DNA from: UBA8958 sp964571695
GTDB taxonomy: Bacteria > Desulfobacterota > Syntrophia > Syntrophales > UBA8958
DNA: 64,000 nt
Assembly: GCA_964571695.1 (NCBI GenBank)
Contig: CAZNDG010000002.1
Coordinates: forward strand, 1-64,000
Direction: 5' to 3'
Of the stretch, positions 26,399-33,986 are shown piece by piece. Numbering within the stretch: position 1 is the first letter of the stretch; each line of letters opens with the position of its first letter. The notes under the pieces were generated by a model. It was not told the DNA's origin, searched no databases, and saw only the letters and a list, made by a program, of their open reading frames with translations. Position numbers and translations under genes: made by a program.

Positions 26399-27651
26399 TG
26401 GACAAGATAATCATTACCGGCGGCCGGCGGCTGCATGGAGAGATAGAGAACAGCGGCGCCAAGAACGCCGCGTTGCCCGTAATCACTGCGGCGCTCCTGA
26501 CGAAGGGCTGGAATTCCTTTGCCAACATCCCGAGCCTCGTCGATATCAAGACCATAAAGAAACTCCTGAAAAGTTTCGGCGTCGTTTTTGCCGAAGAAGG
26601 GTCAACCCTCAGGGTCAATGCCGGAGACATCGCCTCGTGCCAGGCGGCCTACGATCTGGTCCGGACGATGCGGGCTTCGGTCCTGGTCCTGGGACCCCTG
26701 GTGGCGAGAATGGGGGAGGCGCGGGTCTCCCTGCCCGGCGGGTGCGCCATCGGCGCCCGGCCGGTCAATCTCCATATCCGGGCCCTTCAGGATATGGGAG
26801 CGGAGGTGGAGCTGCAAGACGGCTATGTCGTAGCCAAGGCCCGGCGGCTGAAGGGGGCGGAAATATACTTCGATATGGTTACCGTTACGGGGACGGAGAA
26901 TATCATGATGGCGGCCACCCTGGCGGACGGAACGACCATTTTGAAAAACGCCGCCCGGGAACCGGAGGTGATGAATCTGGCGGAAATCCTCATCGGGATG
27001 GGGGCCAGGATCGCCGGCGCCGGTACGGACGTCATTCGCATCGACGGCGTTTCCTCCCTGCACCCGGTGGAGGGAACGGTGATCGCCGACCGGATCGAGG
27101 CGGGGACCTTCATGATCGCCGCCGGGATCGCTGGCGGGGATGTCCGGATCAACGGCTGCCGTCCGGGACATCACGATGCCCTCATCGCCAAGCTCCGGGA
27201 TGCCGGCCTGGAGATCGAGACGGGAGAAGATTTCGTCCGCGCCGTCGGCGAGGGCCGCCCGCGGAGCGTGGACGTCAAGACTCTGGCCTATCCGGGGTTT
27301 CCCACGGATCTTCAGGCCCAGTTCATGTCTCTGATGACCGTGGCCGGTGGTCTGAGCGTCATTACGGAGACGATCTTCGAGAACCGTTTCATGCATGTCA
27401 GTGAGTTGATGCGTCTGGGGGCGGAGATCGTCATCCAGGGCAGCAGCGCCATCGTCAAGGGAGTGCCGGCCCTGCGGGGCGCCCCGGTCATGGCCACGGA
27501 CCTCCGGGCCTCGGCCTCGCTGATCCTGGCCGGCCTGGCGGCGGAAGGAATAACGGAATTGTCGCGGGTTTATCATCTCGATCGCGGTTACGAGCGCATC
27601 GAAGAAAAATTCTCCCGGCTCGGGGCGGCCATCGAGCGGGTAAAGGCATGA
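26398..27651 (+). CDS. murA: UDP-N-acetylglucosamine 1-carboxyvinyltransferase
   Basis: 417 residues. First committed step of peptidoglycan synthesis (enolpyruvyl transfer to UDP-GlcNAc). Conserved K22-N23 (SGAKNAALP) and the catalytic cysteine C116 in LPGGCAIGARPVNLH; the Cys form is fosfomycin-sensitive in principle. AAGGAGGA sits 7 bases ahead of the ATG at 26398, which overlaps the prmC stop. Its own stop overlaps the hisD ATG. Confidence 0.97.
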   Translation: MDKIIITGGRRLHGEIENSGAKNAALPVITAALLTKGWNSFANIPSLVDIKTIKKLLKSFGVVFAEEGSTLRVNAGDIASCQAAYDLVRTMRASVLVLGPLVARMGEARVSLPGGCAIGARPVNLHIRALQDMGAEVELQDGYVVAKARRLKGAEIYFDMVTVTGTENIMMAATLADGTTILKNAAREPEVMNLAEILIGMGARIAGAGTDVIRIDGVSSLHPVEGTVIADRIEAGTFMIAAGIAGGDVRINGCRPGHHDALIAKLRDAGLEIETGEDFVRAVGEGRPRSVDVKTLAYPGFPTDLQAQFMSLMTVAGGLSVITETIFENRFMHVSELMRLGAEIVIQGSSAIVKGVPALRGAPVMATDLRASASLILAGLAAEGITELSRVYHLDRGYERIEEKFSRLGAAIERVKA

Positions 27652-28961
27652 CGGAGATTGCTCCCATGAGACTGATCGGTACGGACGAAGCGGGATTTGT
27701 GGAGTATTTCCGGGGCATCATGAATCGAGGCGGCGGTGACGAGGTGCTGCGGATGGCGGTGGAAAACATCGTCCGGGAGGTGGCGGCTCGGGGGGATGAA
27801 GCGCTCTTCGAATATACTTTGAAATTCGACGGTTATGATCTTAAAGCGGCATCGGTGCAGATGACCAGGGAGGAAATAAGGGCCGCGGCCGCCCTGGTGG
27901 CCCCGGCGGACCGGGAGGTGCTGGCCCTGGCCGCGACCCGGGTGGAGAGGTTTCACCGCCAGCAGTTGCCGGCGGACTGGATGGACGAAGAGGAAGACGG
28001 GGTGAGGATCGGTCAGCGGTTCACCCCCCTGGAACGGGTGGGTATTTACGTCCCGGGCGGTCTGGCCGCTTATCCTTCCACCGTAATTATGGCCGCCGTT
28101 CCGGCCCGGATCGCTGGGGTGGAGGAGATCGTTGCTGTGACGCCCCTCCGGCGGGGGTCCCTCGACCCCCTGGTGGCCCTGGCCATGGAATTGGGCGGCG
28201 TGAACCGGGTCTTCAAGATCGGGGGCGCCCAGGCCGTGGCCGCCCTGGCCTACGGTACCGAGTCGGTGCCCCGGGTTGACAAGATCGTCGGGCCGGGAAA
28301 CGCCTATGTGGCGATGGCCAAACAACTGGTATTCGGAAGGGTGGACATCGATATGATCGCCGGTCCCAGCGAGGTCCTCGTCATCTGCGACCATACGGCG
28401 CCGGTTACCTTTGTCGCCGCCGATCTCCTCGCCCAGGCGGAGCATGACGAAATGGCCAGCGCGGTGGTGTTGACCCCCGATAGGGAGATCGCCCGGCGGA
28501 TCGTCGCGGAGGTGTCGTCTCAGTTGGACGGTCTGCCGCGGGAGGCGATAGCCCGGCGGTCCCTGAACAGCTACGGCGCCGCCGTGGTCACGAAGGATAT
28601 CGAGGAGGCGGTGGCGCTGGCCAATCTCTTTGCCCCGGAGCATCTGGAATTGATGGTGGCCAACCCCGGTGAGATCGTTCCCCGCCTCCGCCACGCCGGC
28701 GCCATCTTCATCGGTCCCTATACCCCGGAGGCCCTGGGAGACTACATGGCCGGTCCCAACCACATCCTGCCCACGGGGGGAACGGCAAGGTTCTCCTCTC
28801 CCCTGGGGGTCTATGATTTTGTCAAGCGGACGAGCATCCTCTCCTTTACCGGACCCGCCTTTCGGCGTTACGGTCCCCAGACGGAGCGTTATGCCTCCCT
28901 GGAAGGCCTCCACGCCCACGGACGTTCCGTCGCCGTCCGCCTGAACCATAGGGAAGATTGA
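27648..28961 (+). CDS. hisD: Histidinol dehydrogenase
   Basis: 437 residues. Zinc enzyme catalysing the last two oxidations of histidine synthesis. Motifs: GGAQAVAALAYGT, DMIAGPSEVLV, LLAQAEHDEMA and FAPEHLELM (catalytic Glu-His), GPNHILPTGGTA. The ATG overlaps the murA stop (ATGA). murA-hisD linkage recurs in Deltaproteobacteria. The hisC start at 63679 is about 35 kb away, so the histidine genes are dispersed here. Confidence 0.97.
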   Translation: MTEIAPMRLIGTDEAGFVEYFRGIMNRGGGDEVLRMAVENIVREVAARGDEALFEYTLKFDGYDLKAASVQMTREEIRAAAALVAPADREVLALAATRVERFHRQQLPADWMDEEEDGVRIGQRFTPLERVGIYVPGGLAAYPSTVIMAAVPARIAGVEEIVAVTPLRRGSLDPLVALAMELGGVNRVFKIGGAQAVAALAYGTESVPRVDKIVGPGNAYVAMAKQLVFGRVDIDMIAGPSEVLVICDHTAPVTFVAADLLAQAEHDEMASAVVLTPDREIARRIVAEVSSQLDGLPREAIARRSLNSYGAAVVTKDIEEAVALANLFAPEHLELMVANPGEIVPRLRHAGAIFIGPYTPEALGDYMAGPNHILPTGGTARFSSPLGVYDFVKRTSILSFTGPAFRRYGPQTERYASLEGLHAHGRSVAVRLNHRED

Positions 28962-28983
28962 ACGGCGGCGCCGCAAATAGGGC

Positions 28984-29011
28984 TTGACAAAATGGCGGCT
29001 TTAATTATTAT
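28984..29011 (+). promoter_or_regulatory. Sigma-70-type promoter for tRNA-Gly
   Basis: TTGACA (28984-28989), 16-base spacer, TATTAT (29006-29011), 21 bases before the mature tRNA. Confidence 0.75.
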
Positions 29012-29032
29012 TGCCCCTGCGTTTCCACATGG

Positions 29033-29107
29033 GCGGGCGTAATTCAGCGGTAGAATGTCAGCTTCCCAAGCTGAAAGTCGAGGGTTCGATTCCCTTCGCC
29101 CGCTCCA
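29033..29107 (+). tRNA. tRNA-Gly (anticodon CCC)
   Basis: 75-base cloverleaf: acceptor GCGGGCG / CGCCCGC, discriminator T, CCA encoded at 29105-29107. Anticodon stem TCAGC/GCTGA with loop TTCCCAA gives anticodon CCC, for glycine GGG. T-arm GAGGGTTCGATTCCCTT. It has its own promoter and terminator. Confidence 0.96.
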
Positions 29108-29118
29108 TTATTGACATC

Positions 29119-29152
29119 AAGGGGGCACGGATATGGATCCGGCCCCTTTTTT
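29119..29152 (+). terminator. Intrinsic terminator after tRNA-Gly
   Basis: AAGGGG (29119-29124) pairs with CCCCTT (29143-29148), partly extended by GC/GG, followed by TTTTTT. Confidence 0.7.
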
Positions 29153-29173
29153 CGTGGCCGGAGGAGGCGGTGA

Positions 29174-30040
29174 ATGAGTGATGGGGACGGAAACCGTTAT
29201 CGGGTCGAGGAGATAGTCGCGGCCGTCACGCTCTGCATGGCCCTGTTGTTTGTCGCTACCCCCCTGGGGAGAGAGCATCTCCAGCGGTCACGGGTGCAGG
29301 AATGCCAGGCCCAGCGTTATGAGACCGAGCGGGCGGAGGCGGCCTACCTGCTGGAAAAGCGGGCCGCGAGCAGGGACTTCGCCGCTCTGGTCGCGGCCAA
29401 ACTCCTGCCCCGGGAACCGTCCTGCCCCGCCGGCGGAGCTTACATCTGGCTGCGGCGGCAACCCCGGCCGCTGCTTGGCTGTTCCATCCACTATGCCCCC
29501 GCAACGGTTCAGGAAGATGATCATCCCATTTATACAAACGATTTCGATGGCTTGAGTGGTCTTACGATCCTCTCGGGGAGTTGGAATACGGAAAACGGCG
29601 TCCTGGCGTCCCGCCCCGGTGGGGAGAACCGCCTCACGTTCGGTGAAACCGTATGGAAGGACTACGAAATTCGGGTGAATGCCCTCCTCACCCGGGGCGA
29701 CGGCTATGGCATTTATTATCGTGCCGACGGCCGCCCGGACATTTCGGGCTATTGTTTTCAGTACCATCCCGGCGGGGGCAATAAATTCCTCGTCCGCAGG
29801 GTTTCCGGCGGCGTCGAGCAGTATCCCCTCCAATACGCCGGCATGCCGGCGGGATTTGCCATATACAATCAGGGCCATGAAATCAGTATCGCCGTCCGGG
29901 GCGACCGTCATACCGTCAAGATCGACGACCGGACCGTTCTCGATTTCAGCGACGCCGCCTTTGCTTCCGGCGGCGGCGGTTTTCAGACCCGGGGGAGGTC
30001 GGAGGCTTATTTCGATGCGCTGAGCGTGCGGCAGCGGTGA
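29174..30040 (+). CDS. Pilin-like membrane protein with a C-terminal concanavalin-like/DUF1080-type domain (unrecognised)
   Basis: 288 residues; I do not recognise a named family for the whole protein. The N-terminus aligns with a type IV pilin helix if Tyr9 is position 1: Glu13 falls at +5 and Pro30 at +22, with a hydrophobic stretch between. The prepilin-peptidase glycine at -1 is replaced by Arg8 (a Gly lies at -3), so processing is doubtful. A small head ending CPAGGAY...LLGCSIHY (C84, C103) resembles pseudopilin C-termini. From about 119 to the end is a beta-rich domain (SWNTENGVLASRPGG, YEIRVNALLTRGDGYGIYYRADG) like DUF1080/LamG jelly rolls. Start ATG with GGAGGAGGCGG. Operon with the next gene. 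Confidence 0.7.
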   Translation: MSDGDGNRYRVEEIVAAVTLCMALLFVATPLGREHLQRSRVQECQAQRYETERAEAAYLLEKRAASRDFAALVAAKLLPREPSCPAGGAYIWLRRQPRPLLGCSIHYAPATVQEDDHPIYTNDFDGLSGLTILSGSWNTENGVLASRPGGENRLTFGETVWKDYEIRVNALLTRGDGYGIYYRADGRPDISGYCFQYHPGGGNKFLVRRVSGGVEQYPLQYAGMPAGFAIYNQGHEISIAVRGDRHTVKIDDRTVLDFSDAAFASGGGGFQTRGRSEAYFDALSVRQR

Positions 30041-30050
30041 GGGAGCGACG

Positions 30051-30587
30051 GTGAACGATCCACGGCGGGAATTGTTGTGCCGGGGTTGCGGCAAACCCAT
30101 TCTGGGGCTCCAGGGCGAGCAACTTGAGGAGGAGGGGCAGTACTACTGTCCGCGCTGTCTCATCGCCCTGGCGGAGAGTTATATCGAGGAGCCGCCGCTG
30201 GAGAAATCATGGTGGCGGCTCCTGCGGGAGACCAGGGCCTGGATGGTTTCCATGTACCTGGTGACGGCGGTTTCCCTGGGTGTCGTCGTCTATCAGTTTC
30301 CCAGTTTTCTGGCGTCGTGGCGGGAACTGCCGCCCGTTCGTTCCGGCGGGATCTATGCCACCGACACTAAAACAGATAAATGTATCGACAATCTCTGGCG
30401 GTCCATCCAGGAGTGGCAGCAACGTAAAAAGGGCGCCGGGGCGCCCCCGGTCTGTCCCGCCAGCGGGAGGCCCTATGTGGTCGTTCCCGGAACGGATCCG
30501 GAAATCCACTGTCCCGATCCGGGGCGTCACGGTTTCCGGGATATCGTGGCTTCAACCCGCCGTCCCGTTCCGGAGTTGAAAAGGTAA
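30051..30587 (+). CDS. Zinc-ribbon, single-TM protein with a pseudopilin-like cysteine tail (unrecognised)
   Basis: 178 residues from a GTG, 10 bp after the previous gene. Seen: an N-terminal four-cysteine zinc ribbon (C10-x2-C13 and C33-x2-C36), a transmembrane segment at about 64-84, and a C-terminal region CPASGRPYVVVPG...IHCPDPGRH (C135, C154) like the CP-x-G-x-PY motif at the end of type II/IV pseudopilin heads. Function unknown. Its place beside the pilin-like fusion gene and convergent with a minor-pilin cassette suggests a role in pilus or secretion assembly, an inference only. Confidence 0.7.
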   Translation: MNDPRRELLCRGCGKPILGLQGEQLEEEGQYYCPRCLIALAESYIEEPPLEKSWWRLLRETRAWMVSMYLVTAVSLGVVVYQFPSFLASWRELPPVRSGGIYATDTKTDKCIDNLWRSIQEWQQRKKGAGAPPVCPASGRPYVVVPGTDPEIHCPDPGRHGFRDIVASTRRPVPELKR

Positions 30588-30608
30588 GGGCGGTCGCATC
30601 CTCGGACT

Positions 30609-31769
30609 TCAGGAGACATTCCGCCAGGAGACGCGCCGGAGTCGCTGCAAGTCGTCGAGATTGCCTATATTGCTTATGGCCTGCCGGCTGAATCGAAAGT
30701 CCGTGCCGCTGAAATCGAGGGCCCGGTTCGTATGGCCGATCGTCACAAGGGTCCCGTAGAGGATCGAGGCGCCGCCCAGGCTGATGGTGCTGTTGTTGCC
30801 CATCAGGACGACCACCCCTTCGAAAAGCTTGGTGCCGGTGAGGATGAAACTGCCGCCGTCCTGGACGATTACCAGACCGGAGCCGTTGGCGCTTACGGTA
30901 AGGCTCGAGCCGCTTCCCACCACGGTGATGCCTGGCTGGGCCCGGGTGCCCGTGCCGCTGGTTTGATAGGTATTGGGGTTGGCCAGGACCTGATTCACGA
31001 AGTCCGTCCATTCCTGTTCCGTCTGGATGCCCCCGCCGACCCGCAGGGGCGGGCTTCCGGCGAGGAAGGAAAGATTGCCCGTCACGGTCGGCGCGACCGC
31101 CGGCGCGTAGAGGCCGGGCATCGCCCCCGTCGGGGAGGACGCGGTCCGGCAGGCATTGCCGGTGCAGTTGGGATTGGCGGGGAGGAGGTAATTGTTGCCG
31201 TCGATATTGGTGCCGCTGCCCCCGCCGCTCTTCAGGTTGACCGTCGCTCCGGCGCCGAATATGGTTACGGCGCCGTCTACGCTGAGGGGTAGGATCCCCG
31301 CCCGCTTGAAAAAGACCTCGATGGTCTTGGAGGCATTGCTCCCCGCCGTGCCCGTCATTTCGAACTTATACAGCCGCTGGGCGCTGTCCATGCAGGTGAT
31401 GTCAACGGAGGAACTGAAGGAAAACCCTGGCGGCGGGGTTATGTCCACGGTGACCGTCCCGCCGTTGCTGGCGGGATAGGTGACGGTCTTGACGGCGGCA
31501 TTGGCATCGGTGCGCAGATGATCTATGAGGAACTCCACTCCCGCTTCGGCATTGTAGGCCGCCTTGGCATACTCCCGGTAATTGCCGGCGATCTTGAGAT
31601 CCGTGGAGGTCGTCATCAGGGCCGTGGTCCCCAGGAGGAACAGCACGGCGATAATCGCCAGGGCCACGGGCAGGGCGATGCCGTTTCTCTTGCTCCATAT
31701 TCCCTGCCGCCCTGTCTCTTTGCTCGTCCGCTGATGAGATGACGGGTTCATACTCTTAAAAATCCTCAT
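30609..31769 (-). CDS. PilX-like minor pilin, cassette 1
   Basis: 386 residues. PilX N-terminal type: GIALPVALAIIAVLFLLGTTALMTTSTDLKIAGN followed by AAYNAEAGVEFLIDHLR. The class lacks the usual Glu5 prepilin motif. The long C-terminal part is glycine/asparagine/valine-rich with repeating strand-like units (GSFILTGTKLFEGVVVLMGNNSTISL), suggesting a beta-helix-like fold. Clear paralog of the PilX at 55081-56223: both contain ALPANPNC or LLPANPNC, ACRT, PGLY and VTIGHT. Last gene of the leftward fimT-pilV-pilW-pilX cassette, separated from pilW by a MITE insertion. The start could also be Met7. Confidence 0.82.
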   Translation of the reverse strand: MRIFKSMNPSSHQRTSKETGRQGIWSKRNGIALPVALAIIAVLFLLGTTALMTTSTDLKIAGNYREYAKAAYNAEAGVEFLIDHLRTDANAAVKTVTYPASNGGTVTVDITPPPGFSFSSSVDITCMDSAQRLYKFEMTGTAGSNASKTIEVFFKRAGILPLSVDGAVTIFGAGATVNLKSGGGSGTNIDGNNYLLPANPNCTGNACRTASSPTGAMPGLYAPAVAPTVTGNLSFLAGSPPLRVGGGIQTEQEWTDFVNQVLANPNTYQTSGTGTRAQPGITVVGSGSSLTVSANGSGLVIVQDGGSFILTGTKLFEGVVVLMGNNSTISLGGASILYGTLVTIGHTNRALDFSGTDFRFSRQAISNIGNLDDLQRLRRVSWRNVS

Positions 31770-31796
31770 ATCTTAGGGGCATCATGTTTTACTGCG

Positions 31797-31887
31797 CCCG
31801 CGCCGGGCGCGGGGGTTCTTCCCTCATGCCCCCTTCTTCCGAGTAACTTAACTCGAGTTACTACACGCCAAGGCGCCCCAGGGGGCG
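31797..31887. repeat. Three consecutive short inverted repeats downstream of the MITE copy
   Basis: CCCGCGCCGGGCGCGGG (31797-31813), AGTAACT/AGTTACT (31842-31848 and 31856-31862), and CGCCCC-A-GGGGGCG (31874-31887). They lie between pilX (start 31769) and the MITE and would be in the pilX leader RNA. They may fold as a series of hairpins; no T-run follows on the transcribed (minus) strand. Confidence 0.5.
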
Positions 31888-31905
31888 TGGGTCGCTATTT
31901 ACTAT

Positions 31906-32074
31906 GAGGCCTTTGAAAAATGGCTTCGCCGCGCGGCTCAAAAATCTTTTTCGCCTCTGAATGGGTAACGTATAAACCTTATTCATTACCAAGCGTTAAG
32001 TTCAATCACGCAACGGCGAAAAACATTTGATTCGCCGCTTGCGAACCATTTTTCCGCAGTTATGCAAAGCTCTC
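31906..32074 (-). mobile_element. MITE-like 169-bp element, copy A (between pilW and pilX)
   Basis: In minus orientation it starts GAGAGCTTTGCATAACTG and ends with the inverse of GAGGCCTTTGAAAAATGG. The two ends are imperfect terminal inverted repeats, and AAAAATGG(C)TTCGC recurs inside both. ACTAT lies directly on each side (31901-31905 and 32075-32079), a 5-bp target duplication. Nearly identical to copy C (two extra bases and a few substitutions). No open frame of note. The right-hand duplication contains the pilW stop codon. Confidence 0.85.
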
Positions 32075-32075
32075 A

Positions 32076-32789
32076 CTATGTGGAAACGACGCCGGTCGCC
32101 CCTGTATTCGCCGCCGCGGCATTGTAGGCGCCCAGATTTCTCGGCACCACAAAGGACTCCAACTGGTAGCGCCGGTAGTGATCGCCGGCGGTCGGGTGGG
32201 TGTAGAGGGGGTCCGGCCGGGCGGTACGGGTGATGATGCTTATCTTTATCTTCCGGATGGCGGTCAGATCGGCTGTGATATTGCCCTCTCCGTCGTAATA
32301 GGCGAAGGACAGGGCGTCCACGTATTCCACCACCGGCAGCTTGGTGCCGTTGCTGGTGCGGTTGAGAGCCGGAACGCCGCTGGAGGAATCGACGTTGAAG
32401 GCGATGTTTTCATCCTTGTTGGCCGTTCCGGCCGTGGTATCGCAGTTGGCGTTGAGATCCGCCACAAAACCGATTTCGTCGGCGCCGGCATGGGTGATCC
32501 CGGTGCAGGGGGCATTGGCCGCCGTGGTCGTTCCCGTGCAGCGCCGGACGGCCGTCACGGGATCCGGACAGGCGGCGGATATCTGGTTGAATCCGGCCAT
32601 GCTGATCTCCCGGATCATCATCGCCATGGCCATCCGGGCGTTCTGCTGCATCTCGGTGATCTGTTCCTGGTTGCGGTACTGCCGGTTCTGCATGATGAAC
32701 AGGGAATAGACCGCGCCTACGACCACCAGGCCGATGACCATGGCGATGAGCAACTCCGGCACGGAAAATCCATCATTCCTCTTGGACAT
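32076..32789 (-). CDS. PilW-like minor pilin, cassette 1
   Basis: 237 residues. Type III prepilin leader MSKRNDG|FSVPELLIAMVIGLVVVGAVYSLF, with Glu at +5, then QEQITEMQQNARMAMAMMIREISMAGFN, the PilW/GspJ hallmark. C-terminus DPLYTHPTAGDHYRRYQLESFVVPRNLG is shared with the PilW of cassette 2. PilW is a minor pilin that primes type IV pilus assembly. Start 4 bp after pilV. The TAG stop lies within the target duplication of MITE copy A, which inserted at the gene end without altering the protein. Confidence 0.9.
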   Translation of the reverse strand: MSKRNDGFSVPELLIAMVIGLVVVGAVYSLFIMQNRQYRNQEQITEMQQNARMAMAMMIREISMAGFNQISAACPDPVTAVRRCTGTTTAANAPCTGITHAGADEIGFVADLNANCDTTAGTANKDENIAFNVDSSSGVPALNRTSNGTKLPVVEYVDALSFAYYDGEGNITADLTAIRKIKISIITRTARPDPLYTHPTAGDHYRRYQLESFVVPRNLGAYNAAAANTGATGVVST

Positions 32790-32793
32790 CCCT

Positions 32794-33171
32794 TCAGTCC
32801 CTCGTCCGGATGGTCTTCAATTCCACGGTGCTGGGCTTTCCCTGCCAGGTCCAGTTGACCGTCACCGTGATGATTTTATAGTCGTGGGGGGAAGGCGCGG
32901 ATTCAAGGCTCCAAATCCTGGTGTAAATGCCGCTGGCATCCGTCCCCTCGGAGAGGCTGTCGTAACTCCTTCCCTTCATTTCTTCGATCTTGTCCCGGGC
33001 CAGCGTCGTTGCCGAGGTCATGGTCTTGCTGAAATCGCTGGTCTGGGTGTTCGTGGAGGTCATGGTTGCCAGCCCGATTATCGCCACGGCCACCAGCAGG
33101 ATGGCGATGATGATCTCGACGATGGAAAACCCCCGCTGCCTTTTCCGCGCTTGGGATGGAGAACCCGTCAT
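32794..33171 (-). CDS. PilV-like minor pilin, cassette 1
   Basis: 125 residues. Prepilin site KRQRG|FSIVEIIIAILLVAVAIIGLATM, Glu at +5. The remainder (SATTLARDKIEEMKGRSYDSL, VTVNWTWQGKPSTVELKTIRTRD) matches the PilV class and is close to the PilV of cassette 2 (VTVAWTWQGLSHSVQLRTIRARD). Inner-membrane pilin inserted into the pilus tip or priming complex. Between fimT (91-bp gap) and pilW. Confidence 0.9.
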   Translation of the reverse strand: MTGSPSQARKRQRGFSIVEIIIAILLVAVAIIGLATMTSTNTQTSDFSKTMTSATTLARDKIEEMKGRSYDSLSEGTDASGIYTRIWSLESAPSPHDYKIITVTVNWTWQGKPSTVELKTIRTRD

Positions 33172-33262
33172 GGAGCCGTCTCTTTTACCTAAATAAGCTT
33201 GATGTATGTGTTCGACAGGTCGAAAAAAATCTCTCCGGAAGCCGGAACATAAACCATTCCTC

Positions 33263-33787
33263 CTAAGGGCAACCGGCGGTTTCCTCGACCCTTATCCGCC
33301 CGCTTTTATTGAGGCTCAGCCGGTTCGGCTTCAGCCCCGGCGCCCCGTGGATGCAGATCGTTCCCGTACTTGCGGTCCCATCGGGGTAGAAGGTCAAGAC
33401 CGCACCCGTGGCGCCGGTAAATGTTACATCATAATAGGTGGGGTGGATATCCTTGACGGAGACCGCCTCCACGGAATCCATCACCCCGTTTTTGTTTACG
33501 TCCCGGAAGATGGTGAACTGATGATGGCTCCCGATGTTCATGGCAATCCACCGGTTCTCCGTCACCGCTTGCATCCGCATGGCCATGAGACTGTTTTGCA
33601 GTTCCCTGACCGCCCCGTTGAGTCGTCGTTGGGCCAGGTAATGGCGGAAGGTGGGAATGGAAATCGCCCCCAAAATCGCGAGGATGGCAATGGCAATAAG
33701 CAATTCCACCAGGCTGAAGCCCCGTCTGTTGGATCTTTTGACAATCAAAATTCCGCTTTCCCCTTCCGCCCCGCGGGCGCCTTGCAC
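33263..33787 (-). CDS. FimT/GspH-like minor pilin, cassette 1
   Basis: Up to 174 residues. Prepilin site RSNRRG|FSLVELLIAIAILAILGAISIP with Glu +5 and Pro +22. GspH-type head: AQRRLNGAVRELQNSLMAMRMQAVTENRWIAMNI. Contains an EF-hand-like loop DVNKNGVMDSVE that could bind calcium. The start is uncertain: a GTG at 33787 gives a long leader, whereas an internal TTG just before IVKRSNRRG would give the short basic leader typical of pilins. First gene of the leftward cassette. Confidence 0.87.
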   Translation of the reverse strand: MQGARGAEGESGILIVKRSNRRGFSLVELLIAIAILAILGAISIPTFRHYLAQRRLNGAVRELQNSLMAMRMQAVTENRWIAMNIGSHHQFTIFRDVNKNGVMDSVEAVSVKDIHPTYYDVTFTGATGAVLTFYPDGTASTGTICIHGAPGLKPNRLSLNKSGRIRVEETAGCP

Positions 33788-33802
33788 AGCCGTTGCGAGA
33801 AG

Positions 33803-33820
33803 CCGGGACCTCTGTCCCGG
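33803..33820. promoter_or_regulatory. Perfect hairpin just upstream of fimT cassette 1
   Basis: CCGGGAC / GTCCCGG, seven pairs with a four-base loop, 16 bases before the annotated GTG of fimT. It would fold in the 5' leader of the leftward pilin transcript. Function not known. Confidence 0.45.
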
Positions 33821-33886
33821 ACTTATTGTTTATATAAAAATATCATAATGTCCATGACAAGACAAGGAAATCAAAGACGTTGATTT

Positions 33887-33914
33887 TTGCTTGCATTTGC
33901 CTCGCATTTATGTT
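33887..33914 (+). promoter_or_regulatory. Candidate promoter for the rimP-nusA-infB operon
   Basis: TTGCTT (33887-33892), 16-base spacer, TATGTT (33909-33914). Placed upstream of the leader hairpin and rimP. Confidence 0.45.
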
Positions 33915-33949
33915 AGCGAGCTTCCGACATCATCGTTGCGTTGCAGATG

Positions 33950-33975
33950 AGTGGGCGGTTGCCCACTTTTTTTTT
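33950..33975 (+). terminator. Intrinsic terminator/attenuator hairpin in the rimP leader
   Basis: AGTGGGC (33950-33956), loop GGTT, GCCCACT (33961-33967), then an uninterrupted T9 stretch (33967-33975). It is a textbook terminator located 12 bases before the rimP ATG, not after a gene on the same strand. That position suggests attenuation control of the operon encoding NusA. The opposite-strand neighbour (fimT) diverges, so it does not end that unit. Confidence 0.75.
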
Positions 33976-33986
33976 CCCACGGGATT

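Noticed and set aside
29033..29107. tRNA reading as Pro or Gly(UCC)
   Set aside because: With the 5-bp stem TCAGC/GCTGA the seven-base loop is TTCCCAA, which fixes the anticodon as CCC (Gly).
31797..31887. Series of hairpins near MITE copy A as part of the mobile element
   Set aside because: They lie outside the ACTAT target duplication and are not present beside copies B and C.
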